Shown: positions 1 through 8,106 of the stretch, piece by piece
Layout of the letters: each line of letters opens with the position of its first letter
Numbering within the stretch: the first letter of the stretch is position 1
Assembly (NCBI GenBank): GCA_049607205.1
Contig: JBMYWH010000001.1
Span: forward strand, 109,122 to 173,121
Length of the DNA: 64,000 nucleotides
Origin: JBELHR01 sp049607205
Lineage (GTDB): Bacteria; Bacteroidota; Bacteroidia; Flavobacteriales; Flavobacteriaceae
Direction of reading: 5' to 3'
Position numbers and translations under genes: made by a program
The notes under the pieces: generated by a model
Database searches by the model: none
What the model was told of the DNA's origin: nothing
What the model saw: only the letters and a program-made list of their open reading frames with translations

Positions 1-365
1 TCTCCGGTTTCTAAGAACCATTTATTAAAGCCTGAATAAGAGTTGCTCAGTCCAACAGCGTGTTTGGTGGTAAAGGTGTTTGAAACAAAATTAAAGGTTC
101 CGGGATGATCCAGAAGCCATTGATCAAAATCTTCTTGAAAGTCTGCATTTCCTAAATTGTAAAAATAGAGAGAAACAGGAACTCCGAGGACCTTTACATT
201 AGGTCTTTGAATCAAATAGTCTTTGAGTTCAGACTTATAAGAAAGCCTTTCATTGACATAGATTTTATTCTTAGTCAATAAATATTCATCCTCTCCAACA
301 TATTTTACTGCATTACAGGAAAAAAGGAATAGGCCAACAAATGCTATAATAACCTTGTTTTTCAC
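1..365 (-). CDS. TamL-like BamA/Omp85-family outer-membrane lipoprotein, N-terminal fragment
   Basis: The gene runs off the left edge; only about 121 N-terminal codons are visible. Reading leftward from a GTG at 365, the product begins with a short basic and hydrophobic signal ending in LFLFSCNA, a lipobox with Cys at about residue 17, followed by the segment YVGEDEYLLTKNKIYVN. That segment resembles the start of flavobacterial TamL/BamA-type lipoproteins, in which POTRA domains precede a membrane beta-barrel. A stop codon lies directly upstream of the GTG in frame, so GTG is the first possible start. The gene diverges from the neighbouring methyltransferase gene. The family call rests on the N-terminus and the neighbourhood, since the barrel is outside the window. 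Confidence 0.6.
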   Translation of the reverse strand, partial: MKNKVIIAFVGLFLFSCNAVKYVGEDEYLLTKNKIYVNERLSYKSELKDYLIQRPNVKVLGVPVSLYFYNLGNADFQEDFDQWLLDHPGTFNFVSNTFTTKHAVGLSNSYSGFNKWFLETG

Positions 366-387
366 TCAGGAGAGGCTTTAATTTTGT

Positions 388-395
388 TAAATTTG
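388..395 (+). promoter_or_regulatory. Candidate -7 box of the TrmH-family methyltransferase gene
   Basis: TAAATTTG matches the Bacteroidota -7 consensus TAnnTTTG and would give a leader of about 43 bases. No convincing TTG lies 19-20 bases upstream, so this is a weak call. Confidence 0.3.
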
Positions 396-442
396 TTCAA
401 AAATAAGATTTTGTTTCTTCTAATTTAAATAAATTTAAACTT

Positions 443-1204
443 ATGGCCTTGTCTAAGAATAATTATAAATTAATTAAGGCACTTCAAACTAAAAAAGGAA
501 GGCAGAAGTCCAAGCTTTTTATGGTTGAAGGGAGGAAGAGTACTGATGAGTTTATTAGGCAGAATCACTATGTTCTACATCGTTTATTTGTCTTAGATGA
601 TGCACATTATCTGGAGGTTGATCCACATAAGCTTGAGATAATTTCTCCAGAAGAACTTAAGTCAATTTCGAATTTAAATAATCCAGATGACTGTGTAGCA
701 CTTTTTGAATTGTCAAAGGAGACTCAGGTTGTACATGAAGGATTAATTCTTGCTCTAGATCAAATTAATGATCCAGGCAATTTAGGAACCATCATTCGTC
801 TTTGCGATTGGTTCGGAGTTAATCAACTATGGTGTTCTAAGAATACTGTGGACTGTTTTAATCCTAAGGTTGTACAATCTACAATGGGATCGCTGTCCCG
901 TGTGGAGTTGGTCTATACAGATCTATTAGCAGAAATTAGCACTACTGACTTACCGGTGTATATTACCGAGATGGATGGAGAAGATATCTACAATAGTTCT
1001 TTGCCTAAACAGGCGATTATCGTCATGGGAAATGAAGCCAATGGTGTAGGAGTTGAGCTCAAAAATCAAATTGATAAGCACTTAAGTATTCCCCGATTCG
1101 GGCAAGCCCAAAAAACCGAAAGCCTCAATGTAGCCATGGCCACAGGAATCGTCTTGGCGGAATTTAATCGTCAAGCAAATTATTCAAAGGTTAAATTGAA
1201 ATAA
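443..1204 (+). CDS. TrmH/SpoU-family RNA 2'-O-methyltransferase
   Basis: This 253-residue protein is a SPOUT-class methyltransferase expected to methylate the 2'-hydroxyl of a ribose in rRNA or tRNA using S-adenosylmethionine. The N-terminal ~95 residues fit the substrate-binding domain of RlmB/TrmH enzymes. The C-terminal half carries the family motifs: LALDQINDPGNLGTIIR (motif 1, catalytic Asn/Arg), IVMGNEANGVG (motif 2, knot) and SIPRFGQAQKTESLNVAMA (motif 3). The length is normal. Its 3' end overlaps the convergent porT gene by 25 bases. The target nucleotide cannot be told from sequence. In flavobacteria this gene commonly sits between a TamL-type gene and porT-ubiE, as here. Confidence 0.88.
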   Translation: MALSKNNYKLIKALQTKKGRQKSKLFMVEGRKSTDEFIRQNHYVLHRLFVLDDAHYLEVDPHKLEIISPEELKSISNLNNPDDCVALFELSKETQVVHEGLILALDQINDPGNLGTIIRLCDWFGVNQLWCSKNTVDCFNPKVVQSTMGSLSRVELVYTDLLAEISTTDLPVYITEMDGEDIYNSSLPKQAIIVMGNEANGVGVELKNQIDKHLSIPRFGQAQKTESLNVAMATGIVLAEFNRQANYSKVKLK

Positions 1205-1815
1205 ACTCCAGAAGTCCTGAATTTGTCATAAGCCACAGCTGAAGGTCCAACGCGGTCTAATTCATCAGTCAAACTATAGATTCCTCTAATCGATGGAGAG
1301 CATTTGAAATAGTGCAAATAGATGTCTACACCAATGCCGAATTCAGTCATGAATTGATTCTTGTGAATTTCATAACCAGCATGAGCTAAATCATCAGGAG
1401 TTGTTTTGAAATTGAAATCATAACTCGCCCCACCAATGATAAAGGGTCTGATGTTCTTCAATCTGTCTGTCGAAATCTTCAATAAAAAGGGAAGGTGCAG
1501 GTAAGTAGAGTTCCAAACAGGTCCTTCGATGAAACCTTTTTCTCCTGAAGTCATCAGTCCAGGTTCTACTCTAAAGTTTAGATTTTCAGTCATTCTGAAA
1601 TCACCGATAAGTCCTACATTGAATCCTAAACTAGTTCCACTACTCGGGAGGTATTCATCATTTGAAACATAGTCAAAGCTCAATTGATTTAAACCGAGAT
1701 AATAACCCCAGTGAAAGGATTTTTTATCAAAATTTGGTAAATAGTCTACCCTTCCTTGAGCTGACATTTGAAAGCTCAGGAAGATAAAAAGACTAAATAC
1801 TATAAATTTTTTCAT
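1180..1815 (-). CDS. porT: PorT/SprT-like outer-membrane beta-barrel protein (type IX secretion)
   Basis: This 211-residue protein starts with a signal peptide ending near MSAQG, and the rest is rich in alternating aromatic/hydrophobic strands, ending in the aromatic YFNLTFE expected of an eight-stranded barrel. PorT is an outer-membrane protein required for type IX secretion in Porphyromonas and Flavobacterium. The assignment depends on size, barrel pattern and the characteristic position directly after ubiE and opposite a TrmH gene. A generic PorT-superfamily barrel of unknown role is the alternative. The ATG overlaps the ubiE stop by one base (TAATG), so translation is probably coupled. 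It is the last gene of a leftward operon. Confidence 0.7.
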   Translation of the reverse strand: MKKFIVFSLFIFLSFQMSAQGRVDYLPNFDKKSFHWGYYLGLNQLSFDYVSNDEYLPSSGTSLGFNVGLIGDFRMTENLNFRVEPGLMTSGEKGFIEGPVWNSTYLHLPFLLKISTDRLKNIRPFIIGGASYDFNFKTTPDDLAHAGYEIHKNQFMTEFGIGVDIYLHYFKCSPSIRGIYSLTDELDRVGPSAVAYDKFRTSGVYFNLTFE

Positions 1816-2543
1816 TATTTGTATGCCGTGTAAATGGTAGAGACCCCCATGGTTACCGGATGGTCCTGAGCATGCTTAAATCCAATTTTGCTTAGAATTG
1901 CTGTGAATTTTTTACCAAAAGGGAAAGCTTTTGCCGAGGCTGATAGGTAACTATAAGCTTGTTTGTCTTTAGAAAACAGTTTTCCAATTAAAGGTAATAA
2001 TGTTTTTGAATAGACAAAATATCCTTGTTTGAAAGGAAATTTAGTTGGAACAGAAGTCTCTAAGACTACTAAAATTCCCCCCGGCGTCAGTACACGCAAA
2101 ATCTCACTTAAACCTTTGTCAAGATCTTCAAAGTTACGAACCCCATAAGAAACCGTTATGGCCTCAAAGCTGTTATCTTCAAAAGGAAGTTTCTCAGAAT
2201 CTCCAAGAACCATTTCAATGCGCTGGTCTAGTCCGGCATGTTTCACCTTTTGTTTTCCAACCTCCAACATTCCGCTAGAAATGTCCAAGCCGGTAATTTT
2301 TGAAGCTTCAGTTTGTGACATCATAATAGCCAAATCTCCAGTACCTGTAGCGATATCTAAAATGCTTTTGGCCCCTGAATCTTTAACCAATTGTACCACT
2401 TTCTTTCTCCAAGAAACATCAATCCCAAAAGTCATTACGCGGTTTAACCCATCATAATTTCCAGAAATATTGTCAAACATTTCCGTGACTTGTTGTTTTT
2501 TACCCTGGTCAGTTCGGTTGTAAGGTGTAACTTTTTTTGCCAT
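1815..2543 (-). CDS. ubiE: Demethylmenaquinone methyltransferase UbiE/MenG
   Basis: This 242-residue class I SAM methyltransferase performs the last step of menaquinone synthesis, C-methylation of demethylmenaquinone, at the cytoplasmic face of the membrane. Visible motifs are VTEMFDNISGNYDGLNRVMTF at the N-terminus, the SAM-binding loop ILDIATGTGDLA (about residues 61-72), GLDISSGML, and VSYGVRNFEDLDKGLSEILRV, all typical of UbiE/MenG. Flavobacteria respire with menaquinone, so the ubiquinone activity is unlikely to matter. It lies 4 bases after the Nfu gene and overlaps porT by one base. Confidence 0.95.
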   Translation of the reverse strand: MAKKVTPYNRTDQGKKQQVTEMFDNISGNYDGLNRVMTFGIDVSWRKKVVQLVKDSGAKSILDIATGTGDLAIMMSQTEASKITGLDISSGMLEVGKQKVKHAGLDQRIEMVLGDSEKLPFEDNSFEAITVSYGVRNFEDLDKGLSEILRVLTPGGILVVLETSVPTKFPFKQGYFVYSKTLLPLIGKLFSKDKQAYSYLSASAKAFPFGKKFTAILSKIGFKHAQDHPVTMGVSTIYTAYK

Positions 2544-2547
2544 AATA

Positions 2548-3441
2548 TTAACCGTTAATTGCGACTACTTCTTCAATTTGATTTGGAAGTAGATTTTTAA
2601 GTGTAGCTTCAATTCCATTCTTTAAAGTAATTGTTGAAGAAGGACATCCACTACAAGCTCCCTGAAGGATAACTTTGACAATCTTTGTTTCTTCATCATA
2701 GTCATTAAAGAGTATATTTCCTCCATCTTGCGCTACTGCAGGTCTGATTTGTTCCTCTAAAATTGTTGCGATTTCAGAAGCAGTACCTTTAAGGGTAGTC
2801 GTATCTACGGCTTGAATAACTTCTTTTTCTACCTTGATACTAGGATCTACAACTTGTTTTCCAGAAGAGAGATAATTCTTTAGGAAATCTCTCATCTCGT
2901 TCATAATCTCTGGCCACTCAATCGCACCAGTTTTAGTAATGGAGATATAGTTGTCAGCGATATAAACTTCAGAAACAAAAGGGAAGTTAAACAAGGCCTG
3001 AGCTAAAGGAGAGTTCACTGCATGTTCCGCCTCTTTATATTCATAGTCCTCTGGAGCAAGAAGCTTATTGGTTCCGAACTTTAAAACATCTGGGTTAGGT
3101 GTAGATTCTACGTAGATTTCTGCAGGTTTCTTAAAGGTTTTGGCCTCGGCCGAAACCACAGGAAGTCCACTGTTTAAGTAGATTCCGATCAATTCCTTAA
3201 GCTCGTCTTGTACATCTTTCCATTCGATGATTTCATACTTCTCTAAAGCGATGAAATTTGCCGTGATATAAACTTTGGCGACAAATGGAAGTTGAAAAAG
3301 CTGTTTGGCTAAATCTGAATCTTTTGCTTCGTCAATATTGTTGAATTGATAGCTTCCTCCTGTTACAACAGGTTGATTGCTAACGAATTTTATAATATTC
3401 GGGTTATTAGTCCCTTCTAAATGTATTGCTATTGTACTCAT
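2548..3441 (-). CDS. NifU/Nfu-type iron-sulfur cluster carrier with duplicated N-domain
   Basis: This 297-residue protein probably carries and hands over Fe-S clusters. Residues about 5-100 and 108-200 are two related Nfu N-terminal-type domains: each has a NPN/NPD motif near its start, a QLPFV/NFPFV core and a VYI strand. Residues about 215-297 form the NifU C-terminal domain with the cluster-binding CxxC in GACSGCPSS. Many Nfu proteins have one N-domain; here it is doubled. The second N-domain keeps its hydrophobic core, so both are probably folded. It lies in an operon between the OmpP1-like gene (30 bases upstream) and ubiE (4 bases downstream). Confidence 0.9.
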   Translation of the reverse strand: MSTIAIHLEGTNNPNIIKFVSNQPVVTGGSYQFNNIDEAKDSDLAKQLFQLPFVAKVYITANFIALEKYEIIEWKDVQDELKELIGIYLNSGLPVVSAEAKTFKKPAEIYVESTPNPDVLKFGTNKLLAPEDYEYKEAEHAVNSPLAQALFNFPFVSEVYIADNYISITKTGAIEWPEIMNEMRDFLKNYLSSGKQVVDPSIKVEKEVIQAVDTTTLKGTASEIATILEEQIRPAVAQDGGNILFNDYDEETKIVKVILQGACSGCPSSTITLKNGIEATLKNLLPNQIEEVVAING

Positions 3442-3471
3442 TGCTGTATTTTCTACTGCAAAAGTATGAAA

Positions 3472-4848
3472 CTAAAGCCGCACTAAAAAGGATGTAGTGA
3501 ACTTTGAAAAATCTTGTTGCAATACAGCAGGGTCTACCTCAGGATAATCTGGGTAAAAACTGTAGTTTGAATAGCGTGTATAAAACTGGTAAGCCAAGTC
3601 AAATTTGAAATGTTTGCTTGAAAATCCTATACCCATACTGATTTCTTCGGTGTTTTCATCTTCCAAAGCATCCTTATAAGGACTCATTTCATATCGATAT
3701 CCTCCTCTTAGGCTCATTGGCCCAAAACGCCACTCGGTTCCCACAGAGAAATTAGAGGTGTTTTGAAGGTTTTGTCTTAAATAAATATTCTCGTTATTAA
3801 AACCTCGATAAGGATACTGTAATTGATTATAAGTAACTAAGCGATAATCAAAACTAATCAGTCCTGCTTTTTTTACTACTAAGGCTCCACTAGCTGTTAA
3901 TTGACCAGGAGTGTTCAGTTTATAATCATAGAATTGAACTTTTCCATAATCATTGTGATATAAGTAATCAGGGTCCGTAGAATAATAAACCTCATAATAA
4001 CCAGGCATATCATATTCATCTTCAGAAAACAAATTACTTTCTTCTGTCATATTCCACCATGTAGGGGTTTCATACGCAACGCCAAGTCTTAAAGCTTGAT
4101 TCACCTTCATGATTACCCCGAAGTTCAACGAGACTCCAGCACCATTAAGATCCTGCCATTGTTCTATATAACCGTCAACATAATCGTTGTTTCCGTCATT
4201 ATTATATTCTTCTTGGGTTGTAGATTGGTAGAAATCTAGGCTTTGGGTTTTGAGCCCTGCTCCTAAATAAAGTTGCTTTCCCATTTGTCCTCCAAGGAAA
4301 AAGGAGTATTGGTGTTTACCTCCTTCTGTGTAGCTATCAAAGAATTGATATTCTGCCTCTGTATATTGAATATTAGGATCAGTAGGGTCATCTACCCAAG
4401 TAGCTATTCCAGAGTTCCCATCGGCCAACCAATAATTATTGTAATTAGCGGTTTTTGTGTAGTTAAATCCAAAAACCAATTTCGCGAAGTCATCTCCATA
4501 TCCTCCAATATTTGTTACTGAAACCATACCGGCTTGTTCAAAATCAGTTTTGTAATTATAATTCATATTAGTATTTCCATAATAGGAAGAGCTAATATCG
4601 TTGGTGTTATAACTTACAGAAAAACCTAATTCACTTGCTTTGAATACTCCTGCTGCGGCAGGGTTAACCTCCATTGCGGATAAGTCTCCTCCTAGGGCTC
4701 CAAAAGCTCCACCCATGGCGTTAAACCTAGCGGTACCTTTGAGGTTCCTTTCTGAAAACAATACAGCAAGATCTGTGTATCCAAGGACTTGGCTCTGTCC
4801 CGCTGTGCTGCTTAAAAAAAGAATAAATATGATTAGTGATTTTTTCAT
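3472..4848 (-). CDS. OmpP1/FadL/TodX-family outer-membrane protein
   Basis: This 458-residue protein has a signal peptide (cleavage near AGQSQ) and the family's N-terminal signature: FSERNLKGTARFNAMGGAFGALGGDLSA followed by NPAAAGVF, which forms the plug region of FadL-type channels. The rest is a string of amphipathic strands ending in a hydrophobic C-terminus (TTSFLVRL) suited to barrel insertion. FadL relatives transport hydrophobic compounds across the outer membrane, but this flavobacterial branch has no established substrate. It starts 6 bases after the repeat-rich lipoprotein gene, suggesting joint expression and perhaps a shared envelope role. Confidence 0.8.
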   Translation of the reverse strand: MKKSLIIFILFLSSTAGQSQVLGYTDLAVLFSERNLKGTARFNAMGGAFGALGGDLSAMEVNPAAAGVFKASELGFSVSYNTNDISSSYYGNTNMNYNYKTDFEQAGMVSVTNIGGYGDDFAKLVFGFNYTKTANYNNYWLADGNSGIATWVDDPTDPNIQYTEAEYQFFDSYTEGGKHQYSFFLGGQMGKQLYLGAGLKTQSLDFYQSTTQEEYNNDGNNDYVDGYIEQWQDLNGAGVSLNFGVIMKVNQALRLGVAYETPTWWNMTEESNLFSEDEYDMPGYYEVYYSTDPDYLYHNDYGKVQFYDYKLNTPGQLTASGALVVKKAGLISFDYRLVTYNQLQYPYRGFNNENIYLRQNLQNTSNFSVGTEWRFGPMSLRGGYRYEMSPYKDALEDENTEEISMGIGFSSKHFKFDLAYQFYTRYSNYSFYPDYPEVDPAVLQQDFSKFTTSFLVRL

Positions 4849-4854
4849 GTTGTC

Positions 4855-6234
4855 TTAGTTGTTTGATCTTTTTGATGAACTACTGCTTCTACTACTACCT
4901 GAGCTGCTTCTGCTCGTACTACCACTACTTCTGCTCGCGCTACCACTGCTGCGATTTGCGCTCCCTCGACTTACACTAGAGCTAGTACTACTTGATCGCG
5001 AAGAATAGCTTCTTGCCTTGCTATTTGTGTTTTTAGACTTGGTATTGCTCCTGCTATAACTTCTAGTGTTCTTACTAGTTGCTTTAGTTCCTGAGCTTTT
5101 ATAGTAATTTGATTTGGTTCTATTACTACTTTTTTGTGCAGGTCTTTGATAGCTAGTTTTCTTATAAGATGTTTTTTTATAAGAACTACTTGTTTTCCTA
5201 ACCCCAGTTGAATTGGTTGACCTCGTTCTATAGGTGTTATTAGAAACCGCGTTAACTTTTTTATTTTGAGTTGAACTCTGGTAAGCGGTAGATCTTCCCC
5301 CTCTTCTCACAGAACCTGACGATCTGCTGCTTCCAGAAGATCTTCTCGGAGTATAAGACGGGTTTCGAGTAGAGTTCGACTTATTGTACCCGTTGTTAGA
5401 AGGTCTGCTGTTTGAATTATTGGATCTTTTATAATTGCTGTTACTTCTTTTTTGACTTGATTTATTGTATTTGCTCGAATTATTTACGCGGCTTCTCTTC
5501 GCGCTAGTATTGGCTTTTGAAGCCCTGTTATAGTAATTCGTGTTTGCCTGTCTTCTGTAATTTGAAGTATAAGACATTCTAGAAGCAACTGTTGAGCTAG
5601 ATCGCTTTCCGTAATAGTATCTTGGATTCCCAATCGGATGAGAAGGGTATGGAGGTCTATAACCTGGGTAACCTATCCCTGGATATCCCCATCCTGGATA
5701 ACCCCAACCTGGATATCCCATTCCTGGATAACCCCATCCTGGATAGCCATATCCATACATTGGATAGCCCCAGCCTGGATAGCCCCAACCTGGATAGCCC
5801 CAACCCGGATAACCGTACATTGGATAGCCATATCCATACATTGGATAGCCCCAGCCAAAACCAGTATTGATATTTATAGATACAGACGGAGCATCTGAAT
5901 AACCCCAAGGTTCTGAGGCTATATACTCAGTAGGAAGACTATCAGATTCCACATAGGTTTCTTCATATGGGCTACTGTAATTATCTACATCGATAAAAAT
6001 ATCTTGAGTTGGATCGTAATCTTGAAGTCTATCGTATTCTATTGAAAAATAGTTTGGATCTTCTTCTTGAACGATAACCTTTTCAACCTGCGGAGCTGCT
6101 ACATCTGCATAGATGATGTCATCATCGTAAATTCCATCATAGTCTGCTGTTGAACCTCCAGAAGAAAGAGAAGCGCAAGAATATAAAGTAGAAAAAAGTA
6201 ATATGGATAATATTTTCAGAACACTTGTTTTCAT
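4855..6234 (-). CDS. Low-complexity lipoprotein with GWGYP repeats and a Ser/Arg/Lys-rich tail
   Basis: This 459-residue protein has three parts. Residues 1-19 are a lipoprotein signal (LYSC, Cys 19). Residues 20-120 are acidic with many Asp, Glu and Tyr. Residues about 125-200 are tandem repeats of GYPGW/GYPMYGY (Gly, Tyr, Trp, Pro). Residues about 205-459 are basic and serine-rich (RSSGS, KKTSY and similar) with no acidic residues to speak of. No enzymatic domain is visible. The charge split and aromatic repeat suggest a surface-exposed structural or adhesive protein, or one prone to phase separation; that is inference. It is the first gene of the leftward operon with the OmpP1-like gene. 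Confidence 0.75.
   Translation of the reverse strand: MKTSVLKILSILLFSTLYSCASLSSGGSTADYDGIYDDDIIYADVAAPQVEKVIVQEEDPNYFSIEYDRLQDYDPTQDIFIDVDNYSSPYEETYVESDSLPTEYIASEPWGYSDAPSVSININTGFGWGYPMYGYGYPMYGYPGWGYPGWGYPGWGYPMYGYGYPGWGYPGMGYPGWGYPGWGYPGIGYPGYRPPYPSHPIGNPRYYYGKRSSSTVASRMSYTSNYRRQANTNYYNRASKANTSAKRSRVNNSSKYNKSSQKRSNSNYKRSNNSNSRPSNNGYNKSNSTRNPSYTPRRSSGSSRSSGSVRRGGRSTAYQSSTQNKKVNAVSNNTYRTRSTNSTGVRKTSSSYKKTSYKKTSYQRPAQKSSNRTKSNYYKSSGTKATSKNTRSYSRSNTKSKNTNSKARSYSSRSSSTSSSVSRGSANRSSGSASRSSGSTSRSSSGSSRSSSSSKRSNN
5625..5860 (-). repeat. 15-bp-period tandem repeat encoding Tyr-Pro-Gly-Trp-Gly units
   Basis: On the + strand the stretch reads as variants of cctggataacccca with a basic 15-base period, interrupted by longer units containing catacattggatagcc. 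On the coding strand each 15-mer encodes YPGWG, and the longer units encode YPMYGYG. The near-identical DNA of several units implies recent slippage or recombination, so copy number may vary between strains. The repeat also leaves other frames open over this stretch, which do not look like genes. Confidence 0.85.
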
Positions 6235-6251
6235 AATCCAAAGGTTTTTTG

Positions 6252-6267
6252 TTGTAGAGCTCTACAA
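6252..6267. promoter_or_regulatory. Perfect 16-bp palindrome between divergent promoters
   Basis: TTGTAGAGCTCTACAA is its own reverse complement. It includes the -33 TTG proposed for proS and overlaps the proposed leftward -7 box (TAAATTTG, reverse complement of 6265-6272). It could be an operator for both genes, but a 16-bp palindrome is expected about once by chance in a window this size. Confidence 0.35.
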
Positions 6268-6281
6268 ATTTAGTAATTTTG
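6252..6281 (+). promoter_or_regulatory. proS promoter
   Basis: TTG at 6252-6254, a 19-base spacer and TAATTTTG at 6274-6281 match the Bacteroidota -33/-7 consensus. The predicted transcript start is near 6286, giving a leader of about 50 bases before the proS ATG. Confidence 0.55.
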
Positions 6282-6336
6282 TTGAGAATACGTGGTTTGT
6301 TAATGAAATCACAATTTTTATGCCAAGATTTAAATT

Positions 6337-7815
6337 ATGAGCAAAAAACTTACGAAAAGAAGTGACGATTATTCGAAATGGTACAATGAACTTGTGGTCA
6401 AAGCAGACCTAGCAGAAAACTCTGCAGTTCGTGGATGTATGGTGATTAAACCATACGGATTTGCGATCTGGGAGAAAATGCAAAAAGAATTGGATCGTAT
6501 GTTTAAGGAAACAGGACATGAGAATGCATATTTCCCTCTGTTTGTTCCTAAAAGTCTTTTTGAGGCTGAGGAAAAGAATGCGGAAGGTTTTGCAAAAGAA
6601 TGTGCGGTTGTTACTCATTATAGATTAAAAAATGATCCTGATAATCAAGGGAAACTAATGGTAGATCCCAATGCTAAATTGGAGGAAGAATTGGTTGTTA
6701 GACCTACTTCTGAGGCGATTATTTGGAATACATATAAAGGTTGGATTCAATCTTATAGAGATTTACCTATACTGGTGAATCAATGGGCTAATGTGGTACG
6801 TTGGGAAATGAGAACAAGGTTGTTTTTGAGAACAGCTGAGTTTTTATGGCAAGAGGGACACACGGCTCATGCTTCAAAAACAGAAGCATTAAAAGAAACT
6901 TTGCAAATGCAATCGGTATATGCTGAGTTTGCGGAAAACTACATGGCTATGCCTGTTGTAAAAGGAGTAAAGTCTCCTAGTGAGCGATTTGCAGGAGCTT
7001 TAGATACTTATACTATAGAGGCCTTGATGCAAGACGGAAAAGCATTACAAGCCGGAACATCTCACTTTTTAGGACAGAACTTTGCAGAAGCTTTTGATGT
7101 TAAGTTTACCAATAAGGAAGGGAAGCAAGAATATGTATGGGCAACCTCTTGGGGTGTTTCGACTAGATTGATTGGAGGGCTTATCATGACGCACTCGGAT
7201 GATCACGGTTTGGTACTTCCTCCGAGATTAGCTCCTTATGAAGTAGTCATAGTTCCTATTTATAGAAATGAAGAACAATTGGATGCTATAGTAGCTAAAG
7301 CAAAAGAAATTCAGACTTTGCTTAGAAAACATAATATCACCGTAAAAATTGATTCAAGAGATACGCATAAACCAGGTTGGAAATTTGCTGAGTATGAATT
7401 AAAAGGAGTACCGGTTAGAATTGGTATGGGACCTCGCGATCTTGAAAATGGGACCTTAGAAGTTGCACGACGTGATGAACTAACTAAAGAGATGATTGAG
7501 TTTTCTAATGTTGAACAGTATGTTGTAAATCTATTGGAAGAAATTCAGAACAATCTTTATCAAAAAGCTATTGCTCACCGAACAGAGCATACCACGGTAG
7601 CTGATACTTTTGAAGAGTTTAAGGATGCTATCGAGAATAAAGGAGGTTTCGTTTCTGCCCATTGGGATGGTACAGAGGAAACCGAGACTAAAATTAAAGA
7701 ATTGACTAAGGCTACAATTCGTTGTATTCCTTTAGATGCAAAAGAAGAGCAGGGTGTGTGTATTCTTTCTGGGGCTCCGTCCTCTAAAAGAGTCCTCTTT
7801 GCTAAAGCGTATTAA
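6337..7815 (+). CDS. proS: Prolyl-tRNA synthetase, eukaryote/archaea type
   Basis: This 492-residue class II aminoacyl-tRNA synthetase charges tRNA-Pro with proline. Motif 2 is visible as VVRWEMRTRLFLRTAEFLWQEGHTAH, and motif 3 as GVSTRLIGGLIMTHSDDHGLVLPPRLAPY, followed by the anticodon-binding domain (VVIVPIYRNEEQ onward). There is no large editing insertion between motifs 2 and 3, and a C-terminal zinc-binding-like extension ends in Tyr, which places it with the shorter eukaryote/archaea-like ProRS group that is usual in Bacteroidota. The start is set by MSKKLTKRSDDYSKWYNELV, which aligns with the family's N-terminus. It is monocistronic, facing a divergent lipoprotein gene. Confidence 0.95.
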   Translation: MSKKLTKRSDDYSKWYNELVVKADLAENSAVRGCMVIKPYGFAIWEKMQKELDRMFKETGHENAYFPLFVPKSLFEAEEKNAEGFAKECAVVTHYRLKNDPDNQGKLMVDPNAKLEEELVVRPTSEAIIWNTYKGWIQSYRDLPILVNQWANVVRWEMRTRLFLRTAEFLWQEGHTAHASKTEALKETLQMQSVYAEFAENYMAMPVVKGVKSPSERFAGALDTYTIEALMQDGKALQAGTSHFLGQNFAEAFDVKFTNKEGKQEYVWATSWGVSTRLIGGLIMTHSDDHGLVLPPRLAPYEVVIVPIYRNEEQLDAIVAKAKEIQTLLRKHNITVKIDSRDTHKPGWKFAEYELKGVPVRIGMGPRDLENGTLEVARRDELTKEMIEFSNVEQYVVNLLEEIQNNLYQKAIAHRTEHTTVADTFEEFKDAIENKGGFVSAHWDGTEETETKIKELTKATIRCIPLDAKEEQGVCILSGAPSSKRVLFAKAY

Positions 7816-7842
7816 AAAAAAACATAATTTTTGCTCAAAAAG

Positions 7843-7903
7843 TTTTGCATAACTTAAAAAACCTCGTACATTTGCAACCGCAAATAAAAATGCGGTTCTT
7901 TGA
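7843..7903 (+). promoter_or_regulatory. Upstream promoter, 5' hairpin and boxA-like element of the tRNA-Glu/rpsT region
   Basis: TTTTG at 7843-7847, a 19-base spacer and TACATTTG at 7867-7874 form a good Bacteroidota promoter. AACCGCA (7876-7882) can pair with TGCGGTT (7891-7897) around an A-rich loop. GTTCTTTGA at 7895-7903 resembles boxA antitermination elements found in rRNA leaders. Together they look like a stable-RNA leader. A second promoter follows closer to the tRNA. Confidence 0.55.
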
Positions 7904-7947
7904 AATATCAGGTTTTTAAATCAAGAAGAAAATTTTATTTTTTTTTC

Positions 7948-7995
7948 TTGTAAGATTTGAAAAAGCATCATAAATTTGCATCGCTTTTTGAGCGA
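7948..7995 (+). promoter_or_regulatory. Proximal promoter and 5' hairpin of the first tRNA-Glu/rpsT unit
   Basis: TTG at 7948-7950, a 20-base spacer and TAAATTTG at 7971-7978 match the consensus. TCGCT (7981-7985) pairs with AGCGA (7991-7995) across a TTTTG loop, so the transcript would begin in a small hairpin just before the tRNA. Confidence 0.65.
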
Positions 7996-8001
7996 AACAA
8001 T

Positions 8002-8073
8002 GGTCCGTTCGTCTAGGGGTTAGGACGCCAGGTTTTCATCCTGGTAACAGGGGTTCGATTCCCCTACGGACTA
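8002..8073 (+). tRNA. tRNA-Glu (anticodon TTC), copy 1
   Basis: The cloverleaf is clear. The acceptor strand GGTCCGT pairs with ACGGACT (a G-T pair at the end), and the D arm is GTCTAGGGGTTAGGAC. The anticodon stem CCAGG/CCTGG encloses a loop with TTC. The T arm is CAGGGGTTCGATTCCCCT and the discriminator is A. No CCA is encoded. The sequence resembles tRNA-Glu of other bacteria. It lies 33 bases upstream of rpsT and, with no terminator between, is probably cut from a shared transcript. Confidence 0.95.
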
Positions 8074-8106
8074 CAATTTTTATCTAAAAATTAAAAGAGA
8101 AGTAAG

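Noticed and set aside
5622..5908. Several open frames on both strands inside the GWGYP repeat
   Set aside because: They arise because the 15-bp repeat keeps all frames free of stops. The products are pure repeats without start signals or family likeness.
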